Shown here: positions 1 to 8,067 of the stretch, piece after piece | Position numbering within the stretch: position 1 is the stretch's first letter | How the letters are laid out: each line of letters starts with the position of its first letter | From: Opitutaceae bacterium | GTDB taxonomy: Bacteria > Verrucomicrobiota > Verrucomicrobiia > Opitutales > Opitutaceae | Assembly (NCBI GenBank): GCA_016794785.1 | Contig: JAEUHC010000006.1 | Location: forward strand, 167,154-231,153 | DNA length: 64,000 nt | Direction of reading: 5' to 3' | Position numbers and translations under genes: made by a program | Notes under the pieces: generated by a model | The model's database searches: none | Told to the model about the DNA's origin: nothing | The model's input: the letters and a program-made list of their open reading frames with translations, nothing else

Positions 1-1
1 G

Positions 2-157
2 GTGCTGGAGGGGCTGCTCGCCGGCAAGCAGAGTGCGGATGAGCTGGGGCAGGGGCTCGGCGCGGACAGCGCAAAGATCTACCAACTCAAACGAAAGATT
101 GATGCCGCAGCCGCGAGGATACGCGACCGCATGGCGCGGGAGGGGGCAATGCCATGA
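2..157 (+). CDS. C-terminal part of a helix-turn-helix (sigma region 4-like) protein, cut by the window edge
   Basis: Only the last 51 residues are present, read in frame from base 2 to the TGA at 155-157. They contain a short helix, a turn (SADELGQGLGADSAKIYQLK) and a long basic helix rich in R and A, which is the pattern of the DNA-binding helix-turn-helix of sigma-factor region 4 or of a LuxR-type regulator. The stop overlaps the ATG of the next gene (ATGA), so the two are translationally coupled. Coupling to an RNA polymerase alpha-like protein makes a sigma-like role attractive, but the fragment is too short to assign a family. It could equally be another helix-turn-helix regulator. Confidence 0.6.
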   Translation: MLEGLLAGKQSADELGQGLGADSAKIYQLKRKIDAAAARIRDRMAREGAMP

Positions 158-1395
158 GCGACCAGCATTTAGAGGCAGTGAGGCGATTGATCCGCGGTCT
201 CACCGTCGAAGCCCGCCAGCCGGTCGCGGAGCTGCGCGCCGAACTTGAATCCGAAGGCATGGATGTCGGTGCATACTGGAGCGAAATCGGCGCGACGATG
301 GAATCGCTGCGAGGGAGGGGCTTCCCGAACCTGACGGTGCCGTCAAGCGGTCCGGTTAGAGCAGCGGCCGATAAATCCGGCCCGCGACCGCGTACCTCGA
401 AGCGCCTCGGGAAATTCGAGCTCCCCGGCAAGCTCACCAAAGTCGAGGAAAGCGCGACGCCTACTTACGCCAAGTTTATCGCAGAACCGTTTGAAGCGGG
501 GTACGGACAAACGGTCGGCAACTCGCTTCGCCGGGTTCTCCTGTCGTCCATCGAGGGCGCGGCCGTTTCCGGGTTCAAACTGAAGGGCGTGAATCACGAA
601 TTCCAGTCGATCGACGGCGTCGTCGAGGACGTCTCAGACATCGTCCTCAATCTGAAGAAAGTTTTGGTCGTATCTCACACGCGCGAGACGGTATGGCTGC
701 ACCTCACGGCAGACAAGACCGGCGCGATTACCGCCGCCGACATCCAGACCGGCTCGGACATGCAGATTATTAATCCCGATCAGCTCATCTGCACGCTTGG
801 GCAGAAGAAGAGTTTTGACGCGACGATAGAGGTCAGGACGGGCCGCGGCTACTATCCCGGGGAGGCGAACAAAAAAGCGAACCAGCCACCCGGTTTCATT
901 CCGATCGATGCGCTCTTCTCACCCGTAAGGTTAGTGAGATATTCAGTCGATGCCACACGTGTCGGGCAAATCACCGATTACGACCGACTGAGCATTGAGA
1001 TTTGGACCGACGGACGGATTACGCCGGATGGCGCTCTCAAACAGGCGGCTTCGATTCTGAAACACCACTTGGAGGTTTTCGATTGTGTCAGCGATGAGTC
1101 CTACGAATTCGAGAACCAACAGTCCGAGGTCAGCGAGGAGCAGAACAAGCTTCGCAAGCTCCTCAACATGTCGGTCAACGAAATCGAACTCTCCGTGCGC
1201 GCGGCGAATTGCCTCAACAACGCGAACATCACGACGGTCGGCGAACTCGCCATGAAGAGCGAGCAGGAGATGCTCAAATACCGCAATTTCGGGAGAAAAT
1301 CCCTCAACGAGATCAAGGAGAAACTCGATTCCCTGGGACTTTCGCTGGGAATGAAGTTCGACGAGCGGCTTCTGGAAATGAGGAGGGAGGCTTAG
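154..1395 (+). CDS. Divergent RNA polymerase alpha subunit paralogue with N-terminal extension
   Basis: The 413-residue product has a complete RpoA body: alpha-NTD about residues 86-315, including the dimerisation motif GYGQTVGNSLRRVLLSSIEG (117-136), a linker, and an alpha-CTD about 338-403 with the helix-hairpin-helix stretch NITTVGELAMKSEQEMLKYR. Unlike normal RpoA it begins with about 85 extra residues, a helical part (1-55) and a P/S/R-rich linker. Housekeeping rpoA normally sits between ribosomal protein genes with rplQ downstream; none is here, so this is probably a second copy. It is coupled by ATGA to a helix-turn-helix gene and followed 27 bases later by a KAP NTPase. A dedicated or modified polymerase subunit is an inference; a decoy or inhibitor of alpha dimerisation is an alternative. 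Confidence 0.88.
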   Translation: MSDQHLEAVRRLIRGLTVEARQPVAELRAELESEGMDVGAYWSEIGATMESLRGRGFPNLTVPSSGPVRAAADKSGPRPRTSKRLGKFELPGKLTKVEESATPTYAKFIAEPFEAGYGQTVGNSLRRVLLSSIEGAAVSGFKLKGVNHEFQSIDGVVEDVSDIVLNLKKVLVVSHTRETVWLHLTADKTGAITAADIQTGSDMQIINPDQLICTLGQKKSFDATIEVRTGRGYYPGEANKKANQPPGFIPIDALFSPVRLVRYSVDATRVGQITDYDRLSIEIWTDGRITPDGALKQAASILKHHLEVFDCVSDESYEFENQQSEVSEEQNKLRKLLNMSVNEIELSVRAANCLNNANITTVGELAMKSEQEMLKYRNFGRKSLNEIKEKLDSLGLSLGMKFDERLLEMRREA

Positions 1396-1422
1396 GCCTT
1401 CGACGATCCGCTTCCTTGAATC

Positions 1423-4400
1423 ATGGCGTCCGGCAAACCAGTTTGTGTCGGCATGCAGGTTCATCTTGTGCATGTCAAAACGAGGACCGTTCTGACGGCC
1501 CTGCAGGAGACCTATCGGCATGATCGCAGCTCCAAGCAGCCGATGGTGGTAACGACCCAGACCGGGGTCTCTCATTCCGGGTTAGATTGGCTGGTCAAGG
1601 GGCCGCACGGTGAAAGTGACTTGGGGGCGCCAGGGCGGGTAGCGAAGCGGGGCGCGATCGTGCGGCTAGAGCATGTCTCCACGCGCAAGAATCTGCACAG
1701 CCACGACCACCCGTCACCGATCCTAGGTGATCAGCAGGAAGTGAGTGCGTTCGGAGCCTTCGGCAACGGGGACGAGAGTGACAACTGGGTCGTCGATCCC
1801 GTTCGCGGTGACGAATGGCTGTTCGGAGACGAAGTTCGACTGATTCATCAGCGCACGGGAAAAGCACTGCACTCACATGCCGGCTCAGATCCCAAGCTCA
1901 CCGCAGGTTTTCAGGAAGTCACCTGCTTCGGAAGCCGGGATGACAATGACCTCTGGATTGCATATCTCCATTCGCAAGGCCCGCTGGAATCTGGTTCCGC
2001 CGCTCCGCGTAATCAGGACGCACGCTCCATTGCCTTACAGCAGTTGAACGACCTTCTCGCTCGAACCCGATTCGGAATCGCGGCCGATGAGATTCCGGCT
2101 GAGTTCTTCAGCCTGTGCGATACCTGCGGCCTCCCCCCCGCCGAATTGGGGCGGATATGGCAGGCGATCATCGCGGATTGGATCGCCAATTCGGCGTTTC
2201 CTTGGAGTCCGCCGGTGACTGCTTTCCTTCAATATACCGCGCGCACGCACGCGACGATGCTCGATCGGGTCGGCCTCAAGTCGTTCGCTCCTCAGATTAC
2301 ACCCCGGGTACTTTTTCTGACGCTGCTGCGGTTCGGGGTAGATGACGCCGGCCGCGGCAACTCGGAGGGCGGTGACGAGTTGCTCCGGCTGTTTGGCCCT
2401 GCATCCGGCCTTACCCTCGAACAGGTGGAAAACCTGCTACGGGCTCAATACCAGCGGCCCGACGGCGACCCGCGCGGCTGCGAAGCGATTCCAGTCGATC
2501 TTCCCTCGCTCGCGCACCAGGCGAACAACGCGCGGGAAGAAATCGGCGGCAGCCGCTCAATATCGGCGCGGCATCTTCTACTTGCCCTCTTTGAACTGGT
2601 GGACGGCACCAGGGCCGATCCGCTGTGGCCGACTGACGGCGTCGATTGGGACGCAATGATCCACGCTTTCAGCGCCACGGCCGCAGCGCGGAAGGACGAC
2701 GATCCGGACGATCCTGACGAGTGGCATCCGCGTCTGGGCATGCTGATTGGCCGGATCAAGCCCGCGTCAGCCGGCCCTCGGAAGAAAGTCGAGATCGGCT
2801 CGAAAGACGACTGGGAACGGGAAACGGAGTCTGCCGAGGCGGCGCTGCGAGTCGACGACTACGCCGAAGTTCTTGCCACGATCTACACCCAGGCGGGGCC
2901 CGGTGAATTTTCCCTCGCCATTTTTGGTCACTGGGGTCGCGGAAAAACATTTCTCATGCGGCGCCTCAAGCGCCGCCTCGCGCAGGACAAGTACGAAACT
3001 GTTCACTTCAGCGCTTGGAAATATCCGACAACGCCCGAAGTGTGGGTTCATCTCTACGAGACGCTCGCTGAGCGCGTGTGCGCAGGATCGTCGTTTGTCC
3101 GGATCCCGCGCCTCATCCGCACCGGCATAGCGCGCCACGGTTCTTGGCCGATCATCGCCGCATTGGCCGCAATGGCCTTGTCCTTGACGCCGAAAATCTG
3201 GCTCGCATCGGTTGTCGCCGAGAGCGTCGTCGATCTCATCCGCGTTGCGGGGTTGGGCGGAGCCGTATGGCTTGTTATTTTCGTTCTCGGCGTCCGGCGG
3301 ACACGCGACCGGCTGGTGCGCGACTATATGACGGCGACACGTCATATCGAAAAATTGGGTCTGCAGGGCACGATTGGAAGGGACCTGCGAGCGCTCCTAG
3401 ACGGTTGGATGCCGCTCAAACTCGGGGTGAGCCGGTGGGGTATTGGCATATATTTTGCCGTGGCCGCATGGATTTGCTATACTGCACATCTGTGGTTTGA
3501 GCATTCCTGGTTCCAGGCGGCCGGCGTTCCCGACCTGCGGCTTCCCATCGGTATTGCGATCAGCGTGTTCTTACCCGTATGGGTCTTTTTTCCCTGGAAG
3601 AAGCCCGCCCGCGTGCTGCTGGTGATCGACGACCTCGACCGCTGCACCACGGCGCAGCTTCTGCACGTCGTGGAATCCCTCAAACTTCTTACCGAGGACG
3701 ACGTCGTCAGCCGCCGGATACAGGTCGCCGCGCTGGTGGACGAAGACATCTTCGAGCACGCCGTCCTGAAAAAACATGGCGACCTCAAAAAGGCGCACTG
3801 CGCAAAAAGATTCGATCAGGCGCGGGTGATTCGGGAGAATCGCGAAAAGCTGTTTACGGCGCATCTGCGCCTCCCTCCGCTCGAGCCCACCGAGCTTAAA
3901 GAGGTTCTCGACTTCGTGATTGGCGGAAAAGAACGCGGACAACCCGATCGGCCCGATGCTGGAGGTGCGCCGCCGCCCGCGGACTCGGTAACTCCGGTAG
4001 AAGGGAATGACAGCCCGCCGGCGGGTCGCCGTATTTCCCCACCCGGCGGACCTCCCGACGGCTTGGGCGAAACCGATGGGGCAAGATTAACGGAAATCGG
4101 GAACGTGGCGGCCGTCGCACCTGCGTCCGCCGAGCCTCAGGCTCCGATAACGATTCCGTCGCCCATCGGCGATGCGACCGAATCCGGTCTTCTTCGGGTC
4201 AAATTCCGTTTCAGCGAAGACGAGCGCACCGCGCTCGTCGCTACAGTGTCCGCCTTTAGTCAAATGCCCCAGACTGGCCTCTGGGGCCCGCGCAGCGTTC
4301 GCGCCCTGGTCTTCCGCTATCAGCTGGCGCGGCTGCTCGCCAACCGGCTGCTCGCCGAAAAATGGACCCCAGCCGCAATCTGCGAGGAGATGGTGCGCCA

Positions 4401-4470
4401 AGCGCGCTCGGAGGGTGAAACCAAAGCGCTGGTCGGAACGCTGGCCAAGATCGTCAGGCAGGTAAACTGA
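1423..4470 (+). CDS. MIR beta-trefoil / Clp_N-like / KAP family P-loop NTPase, membrane-associated
   Basis: The product has 1015 residues. Residues about 8-185 look like a MIR beta-trefoil, with the repeated LHSH...QQEVSAFG...DNWVV and ALHSH...FQEVTCFG...DNDLWIA patterns of SDF2/PMT-type MIR domains. Residues about 260-420 resemble the two halves of a Clp N-domain (RHLLLALFE). From about 475 there is a KAP NTPase: Walker A GHWGRGKT (502-509), several hydrophobic helices inserted before Walker B (about 575-625, 672-690 and 707-724), then VLLVIDDLDRC (731-741). A P/G-rich linker and a helical lid (GPRSVRALVFRYQLARLL) finish it. KAP NTPases are membrane-bound and common in conflict systems. The MIR and Clp_N parts may sense glycan or protein ligands (inference). 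It lies 27 bases after the alpha paralogue and is probably in its operon. Confidence 0.85.
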   Translation: MASGKPVCVGMQVHLVHVKTRTVLTALQETYRHDRSSKQPMVVTTQTGVSHSGLDWLVKGPHGESDLGAPGRVAKRGAIVRLEHVSTRKNLHSHDHPSPILGDQQEVSAFGAFGNGDESDNWVVDPVRGDEWLFGDEVRLIHQRTGKALHSHAGSDPKLTAGFQEVTCFGSRDDNDLWIAYLHSQGPLESGSAAPRNQDARSIALQQLNDLLARTRFGIAADEIPAEFFSLCDTCGLPPAELGRIWQAIIADWIANSAFPWSPPVTAFLQYTARTHATMLDRVGLKSFAPQITPRVLFLTLLRFGVDDAGRGNSEGGDELLRLFGPASGLTLEQVENLLRAQYQRPDGDPRGCEAIPVDLPSLAHQANNAREEIGGSRSISARHLLLALFELVDGTRADPLWPTDGVDWDAMIHAFSATAAARKDDDPDDPDEWHPRLGMLIGRIKPASAGPRKKVEIGSKDDWERETESAEAALRVDDYAEVLATIYTQAGPGEFSLAIFGHWGRGKTFLMRRLKRRLAQDKYETVHFSAWKYPTTPEVWVHLYETLAERVCAGSSFVRIPRLIRTGIARHGSWPIIAALAAMALSLTPKIWLASVVAESVVDLIRVAGLGGAVWLVIFVLGVRRTRDRLVRDYMTATRHIEKLGLQGTIGRDLRALLDGWMPLKLGVSRWGIGIYFAVAAWICYTAHLWFEHSWFQAAGVPDLRLPIGIAISVFLPVWVFFPWKKPARVLLVIDDLDRCTTAQLLHVVESLKLLTEDDVVSRRIQVAALVDEDIFEHAVLKKHGDLKKAHCAKRFDQARVIRENREKLFTAHLRLPPLEPTELKEVLDFVIGGKERGQPDRPDAGGAPPPADSVTPVEGNDSPPAGRRISPPGGPPDGLGETDGARLTEIGNVAAVAPASAEPQAPITIPSPIGDATESGLLRVKFRFSEDERTALVATVSAFSQMPQTGLWGPRSVRALVFRYQLARLLANRLLAEKWTPAAICEEMVRQARSEGETKALVGTLAKIVRQVN

Positions 4471-4522
4471 CGTTGCCCGATTATGACTGCACCGAGTCGC
4501 GGACCGCTATCGTTCGGTTACG

Positions 4523-5287
4523 TCACGATTTGACGGCAAAGGGATATGCCAGCCACGTTGGCGAATATTCGGGCGTCTGCTGGGGACTTAACAGCGAGGC
4601 CGCGTAGTCGTGCGCCTCCTTTGTCGAATATATCTTTGAACCGGTCTTCGTTTTGTTCCACACGTCCGCCGAGGCGAGCAATAGGGATGTATAGTAACCT
4701 CCGGCGGTAGGGTCTTCCTCGGCACCTTGTCCTTTGGCGCAGGCCAGCATCTCAACAACGCCCTTGTAATACGACGAGAAGCCGCTGGCCCATGTGGACT
4801 CCCGCTGGTTTCCCACATAAGCCCGATTGGCAATCGCCTGCTCAAACTGGGACGCGCGGCCCAGGCTCGCATTGAGCGTCACCATTGTGCCCTCGGCGAT
4901 GTTCGCGAGCGCCGCCGCTTTGTTGGAAAAGTTGTACCGGACCGAACTGACGCCTCGGCATGAATCAACCACGACGACACCTCGCTCCCCTGTTGGACGC
5001 AGTTTGCTGACCGGAAAATCGTCGCGATGTTCGTTCAGGACGACGGACCCGTCCTCGCCGTGGCCTGAAAACGTCACGAAGCAATAGCAGTCACTGTCGA
5101 CTTTCACCGCGGCTTCGACGTCGGAGGAAAATGGCTTGTGCAGCACGACAATCTCATTGTCCGCCCAGGCGCCGCCGAGCGGACTTGTAAGAAAATTCCT
5201 CCAGTTTGCCACATCGACCCGCGCCCCGGGCAAATCTTTCTGACCCGATACGTTCGACGATTCAATCAGCACAGCTTTTCGTTTCAT
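4523..5287 (-). CDS. Caspase-like cysteine peptidase (peptidase C14 superfamily)
   Basis: This 254-residue protein has the caspase-hemoglobinase fold signature: a first beta strand (KAVLIE), the catalytic His in VTFSGHGED (His76) and the catalytic Cys after a hydrophobic strand in GVVVVDSCRG (Cys110). Bacterial caspase-like proteins usually act as effectors that cleave a partner once activated. It is the last gene of a four-gene minus-strand operon and is paralogous to the gene just before it. The ATG at 5287 was chosen because KAVLIE then starts the fold; a TTG at 5320, directly after the upstream stop, would add 11 residues. There is no signal peptide, so it should be cytoplasmic. Its substrate is not evident; the KAP NTPase, the membrane protein and the alpha paralogue are candidates by proximity only. 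Confidence 0.86.
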   Translation of the reverse strand: MKRKAVLIESSNVSGQKDLPGARVDVANWRNFLTSPLGGAWADNEIVVLHKPFSSDVEAAVKVDSDCYCFVTFSGHGEDGSVVLNEHRDDFPVSKLRPTGERGVVVVDSCRGVSSVRYNFSNKAAALANIAEGTMVTLNASLGRASQFEQAIANRAYVGNQRESTWASGFSSYYKGVVEMLACAKGQGAEEDPTAGGYYTSLLLASADVWNKTKTGSKIYSTKEAHDYAASLLSPQQTPEYSPTWLAYPFAVKS

Positions 5288-5320
5288 GGGAAAAATCGGC
5301 AACCGCCGGAAATAGACCAA

Positions 5321-5989
5321 TCATACTACGACGGAAAAGGGAAAATGCCGGAGACGGCGGCCGCCGCGGTAGGTCAAGACCGCCGAGTTGCGGGTTTCGT
5401 CCACGGACTGTGCACGCGTTACGGCCTCGTCGATGTCCATAATGCCTGGGCCGGTAGGGTTCCACCTTTGCGCGGCGGTTAGGAGCTGCTTCACAACTGA
5501 AATCTTCGCGTGTGCGCCGGTCTCGGCGCTGGAGGGAAACACTTTGACCAGTCCCGCCTCCGCGTTCGTGAGGCATCGATCATACAGAGTGCGAGACTGC
5601 GACAACCGATCGGCAGAGGCAGGTCCGTCCACGCGGTCGCTGGACTCCGCCGCTGCATCGTCAAAAATCAACATGCAGCGGGGAGAACCCGGGTTCAGTT
5701 CTCTCTCCGTAATGGTCATTCCTGCCACCGTCACCACCAACTCGAGCCACGGGCGGTCCATCTTAAGCAATTGAATCGGACCGAATACAAACAGCAGCGT
5801 ATAGTCGACCGGTGGAGCCGAGGAGACCAAAGTTCGTATTTCTTCAACCGTCTGGCCTCGCGACACACATACTTCATCATCCACCCACCCGCCACCTCTC
5901 GGAGACCGGAGGAAATCGCGCACAGCGACACCCGCCCGGTGAGGACGGTCGTCACGATCCGCCAGGATGATCAATGCGCGACGATTCAC
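5321..5989 (-). CDS. Catalytically dead caspase-like protein (pseudo-caspase)
   Basis: The 222-residue product aligns by eye with the downstream caspase: RALIILADRDD against KAVLIESSNVS, then DFLRSPRGGGWVDDEV against NFLTSPLGGAWADNEI, and YTLLFVFGPI against YCFVTFSGHG. At the catalytic positions His is replaced by Pro71 (FGPI) and Cys by Ala112 (IFDDAAA), so peptidase activity is not expected. The GTG start overlaps the stop of the membrane-protein gene (GTGA), and its stop touches the caspase gene. Inactive caspase homologues are known in eukaryotes as regulators of active partners (c-FLIP-like). A regulatory or scaffold role, perhaps as inhibitor or dimer partner of the neighbouring caspase, is inferred. 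Confidence 0.78.
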   Translation of the reverse strand: MNRRALIILADRDDRPHRAGVAVRDFLRSPRGGGWVDDEVCVSRGQTVEEIRTLVSSAPPVDYTLLFVFGPIQLLKMDRPWLELVVTVAGMTITERELNPGSPRCMLIFDDAAAESSDRVDGPASADRLSQSRTLYDRCLTNAEAGLVKVFPSSAETGAHAKISVVKQLLTAAQRWNPTGPGIMDIDEAVTRAQSVDETRNSAVLTYRGGRRLRHFPFSVVV

Positions 5990-6873
5990 GACCGTGGCAG
6001 TGAGGAAGGCGGCGCATCCGACACGGCAGTAGGTGTCCGGCCGCTATTTTTGTCTGTCGCGTCCGCCCCATGCTCGAAGGCGGTCTTTTCCACCTTCTTG
6101 ATAAAGTTTGGTACGATCCGCTCGCTCGTTCCCGCAATCATCGCTAATGCACACACACACGCGAGCCGGATCGAAGGATCGGCGATCGCGTTAAGACTGC
6201 CTAACAGCAAGTTGCCTTTGATCGCAGCGGCCACAAGCCCGCCGAATCCCACGCCGATAATGATTCGCGCGGTGCCTTCGAAATAATGGATTTGAGGGCC
6301 GAACGACGCATTTAAATTGACCTTCCTGACGCTGAGAATTGTGGAAATCAAGGCGCCGACGCCACCGAGGAATGCGCAAAGGATGATTTCAAAAGCCGCG
6401 GTTCCCAGCGTGGCGTGCAGTTGATCTCTGGATATCCAAAAGGCCACCGCACCGATCACTGGGAGCAGCGTGGTGAGACCAGCAGCCGTGAGATACCACT
6501 GGCGCGCTCGCTGCCCGCTGCGCTCATGCAGCAGGTTCTCGGTCGAATCCAACAAAGCGTTGGCGGATCTGATGTTGCCGACATAAGCGCGCGCCAGCGA
6601 TTCGCCCAGCAGTCGTCGAAATTCGGCAAGCTCTCCTCTTTGTTTCGGTACCCCGGCAAAGTGCGTGCTGGAGATCGTTTCGAGATACGACACCCGATTG
6701 AGAACTTCGGCGGCACGCTGGGTGCTGAACCCGTCCCGCGTCAGCCATTGCACGAAGTATTCTTCGTCAAGGAAAACGAAAATATTCTCGTCGGAATAGA
6801 CGAGCATTTCGACTTTTTTGCCGAGTTCAGGGCATTGCTCGCCTTCCTTATACCTTTTGAATTCCTCGTTCAT
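5986..6873 (-). CDS. Multi-pass membrane protein of the caspase operon, function unknown
   Basis: I do not recognise the family of this 295-residue protein. The first 120 residues are charged and helical (EEYFVQWLTRDGF, then heptad-like helices). Four hydrophobic segments follow at about residues 127-148, 158-179, 201-225 and 231-255, and the last 40 residues are polar and probably disordered. It starts 42 bases after the beta-propeller gene and overlaps the pseudo-caspase start by four bases, so all are probably co-transcribed. A plausible role is a membrane receptor, anchor or pore working with the caspase pair. This rests on gene order and topology only. Confidence 0.75.
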   Translation of the reverse strand: MNEEFKRYKEGEQCPELGKKVEMLVYSDENIFVFLDEEYFVQWLTRDGFSTQRAAEVLNRVSYLETISSTHFAGVPKQRGELAEFRRLLGESLARAYVGNIRSANALLDSTENLLHERSGQRARQWYLTAAGLTTLLPVIGAVAFWISRDQLHATLGTAAFEIILCAFLGGVGALISTILSVRKVNLNASFGPQIHYFEGTARIIIGVGFGGLVAAAIKGNLLLGSLNAIADPSIRLACVCALAMIAGTSERIVPNFIKKVEKTAFEHGADATDKNSGRTPTAVSDAPPSSLPRS

Positions 6874-6915
6874 TTGCGCGGATGGGCGTGTGCTGGATGC
6901 CTGACCACGGTGCGC

Positions 6916-8067
6916 TCAGCTTCGCGTTGGTGCCCCTGTATCGAATTCATACAAGTCATACGCCACCAGCGCTAGATGCGAGGGCAGTTGCATCCCGAGC
7001 GCAGCCCCGAGTGGCGCGGTGACTTTCTGTGCGCCGATCAGTGCGAGCGCTCCTCCGTCGGATGCAGTGCCCATCCAGAGATATCCCTCTTCCGTCGCGG
7101 AAAACCAACAACGCGCTCCGGCGGCCTCGCCCCAGATGACATCGAAATTGAAGACCTGAGCCTTGGTAGAATCGACCACCAGGCGAGCCGCGTCCGCTTT
7201 GGTGATCGTCCAGCTCGCGGGATCAATCGTGTAAGACCACAAATTGAAGTCCGCAGCCCCGACGGCACAGTTGGCCACAAGCAGATTCAGGCCTGAGGTG
7301 CAGAGGCTGTTGATTCCACGTTGGGCGGCAGGGTTGTAAACCTGCCGGGATAACAGAGTCCCGTCGGGAATCCGGATAACACAGAGATCTCCGTCCTCCG
7401 AACCGGTGACCACGTAGCCGGTTTCACCGTTGCCGCTGCCGATAACGCCGATGCCCCGAACGTTGTGCAGGCTCCATGGGTTCACTGGATTGGTGGAGCG
7501 CACGTTTACAGTTTCGATGAGTGTCAGCCCGCAACCGTTGGGCGCACCCTGCCAAATCGTAACATATCCGTATGCATGGCCCACGATCAGGAAAAGCGCG
7601 GCGCCGTCTGCAGTGAGGAAGGTCGCACCGCTGTTCGCGACCCCCATCATGCTGCCGTATTCGAGCGTTTGCATGACGCTCAAATCGGTCCAGTCGCCTT
7701 TGCTCGTCTGCCACACGATCATGCTCAGCGCATCATTTGACGACACGAAAGCCGTGGACGTCAGAGGTGTGATCATTTGCACGCCTTCGGCAGCAGGGGT
7801 ATTTACGGCCTTGGCGATAACGGGACCGGCTGACGGGGCTTGATTGAACTGGAAGATCGACAGCGATCCGTCCCATCGGCCTACGGCAAAGTGGTTCGAG
7901 TCCAGCCACGCCAACTCCTGCGCCATCACGAACGTCTGGCCACCGCTTGTGATCGGCAGGCCAGCCGGGGGCGCGACGCCCATCGTTGCTTCCAAGTGCG
8001 CCCATGAGCGGAGGACCGGCGGGACCGGAAATCCAGCTTGCGGGAGACGGTGCGAGGGAAACTTCAT
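6916..8067 (-). CDS. Beta-propeller (WD40-like) protein, first gene of the caspase operon
   Basis: The product (about 383 residues from the ATG at 8067) is built of repeated four-stranded units ending in patterns such as LAWLDSNHFAVGRWDGSLSIF, FLIVGHAYGYVTIWQ, YVVTGSEDGDLCVIRI and CWFSATEEGYLWMG, typical of WD40 or related propeller blades. No signal peptide is apparent after this start. A longer reading from 8169 adds a basic stretch of 34 residues with no fold-like character. Propellers are protein-interaction platforms and often act as sensor domains in caspase-containing conflict systems (established for WD40-fused families). Here the propeller is a separate polypeptide at the head of the operon, so it may be the sensor or adaptor (inference). 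Confidence 0.72.
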   Translation of the reverse strand: MKFPSHRLPQAGFPVPPVLRSWAHLEATMGVAPPAGLPITSGGQTFVMAQELAWLDSNHFAVGRWDGSLSIFQFNQAPSAGPVIAKAVNTPAAEGVQMITPLTSTAFVSSNDALSMIVWQTSKGDWTDLSVMQTLEYGSMMGVANSGATFLTADGAALFLIVGHAYGYVTIWQGAPNGCGLTLIETVNVRSTNPVNPWSLHNVRGIGVIGSGNGETGYVVTGSEDGDLCVIRIPDGTLLSRQVYNPAAQRGINSLCTSGLNLLVANCAVGAADFNLWSYTIDPASWTITKADAARLVVDSTKAQVFNFDVIWGEAAGARCWFSATEEGYLWMGTASDGGALALIGAQKVTAPLGAALGMQLPSHLALVAYDLYEFDTGAPTRS

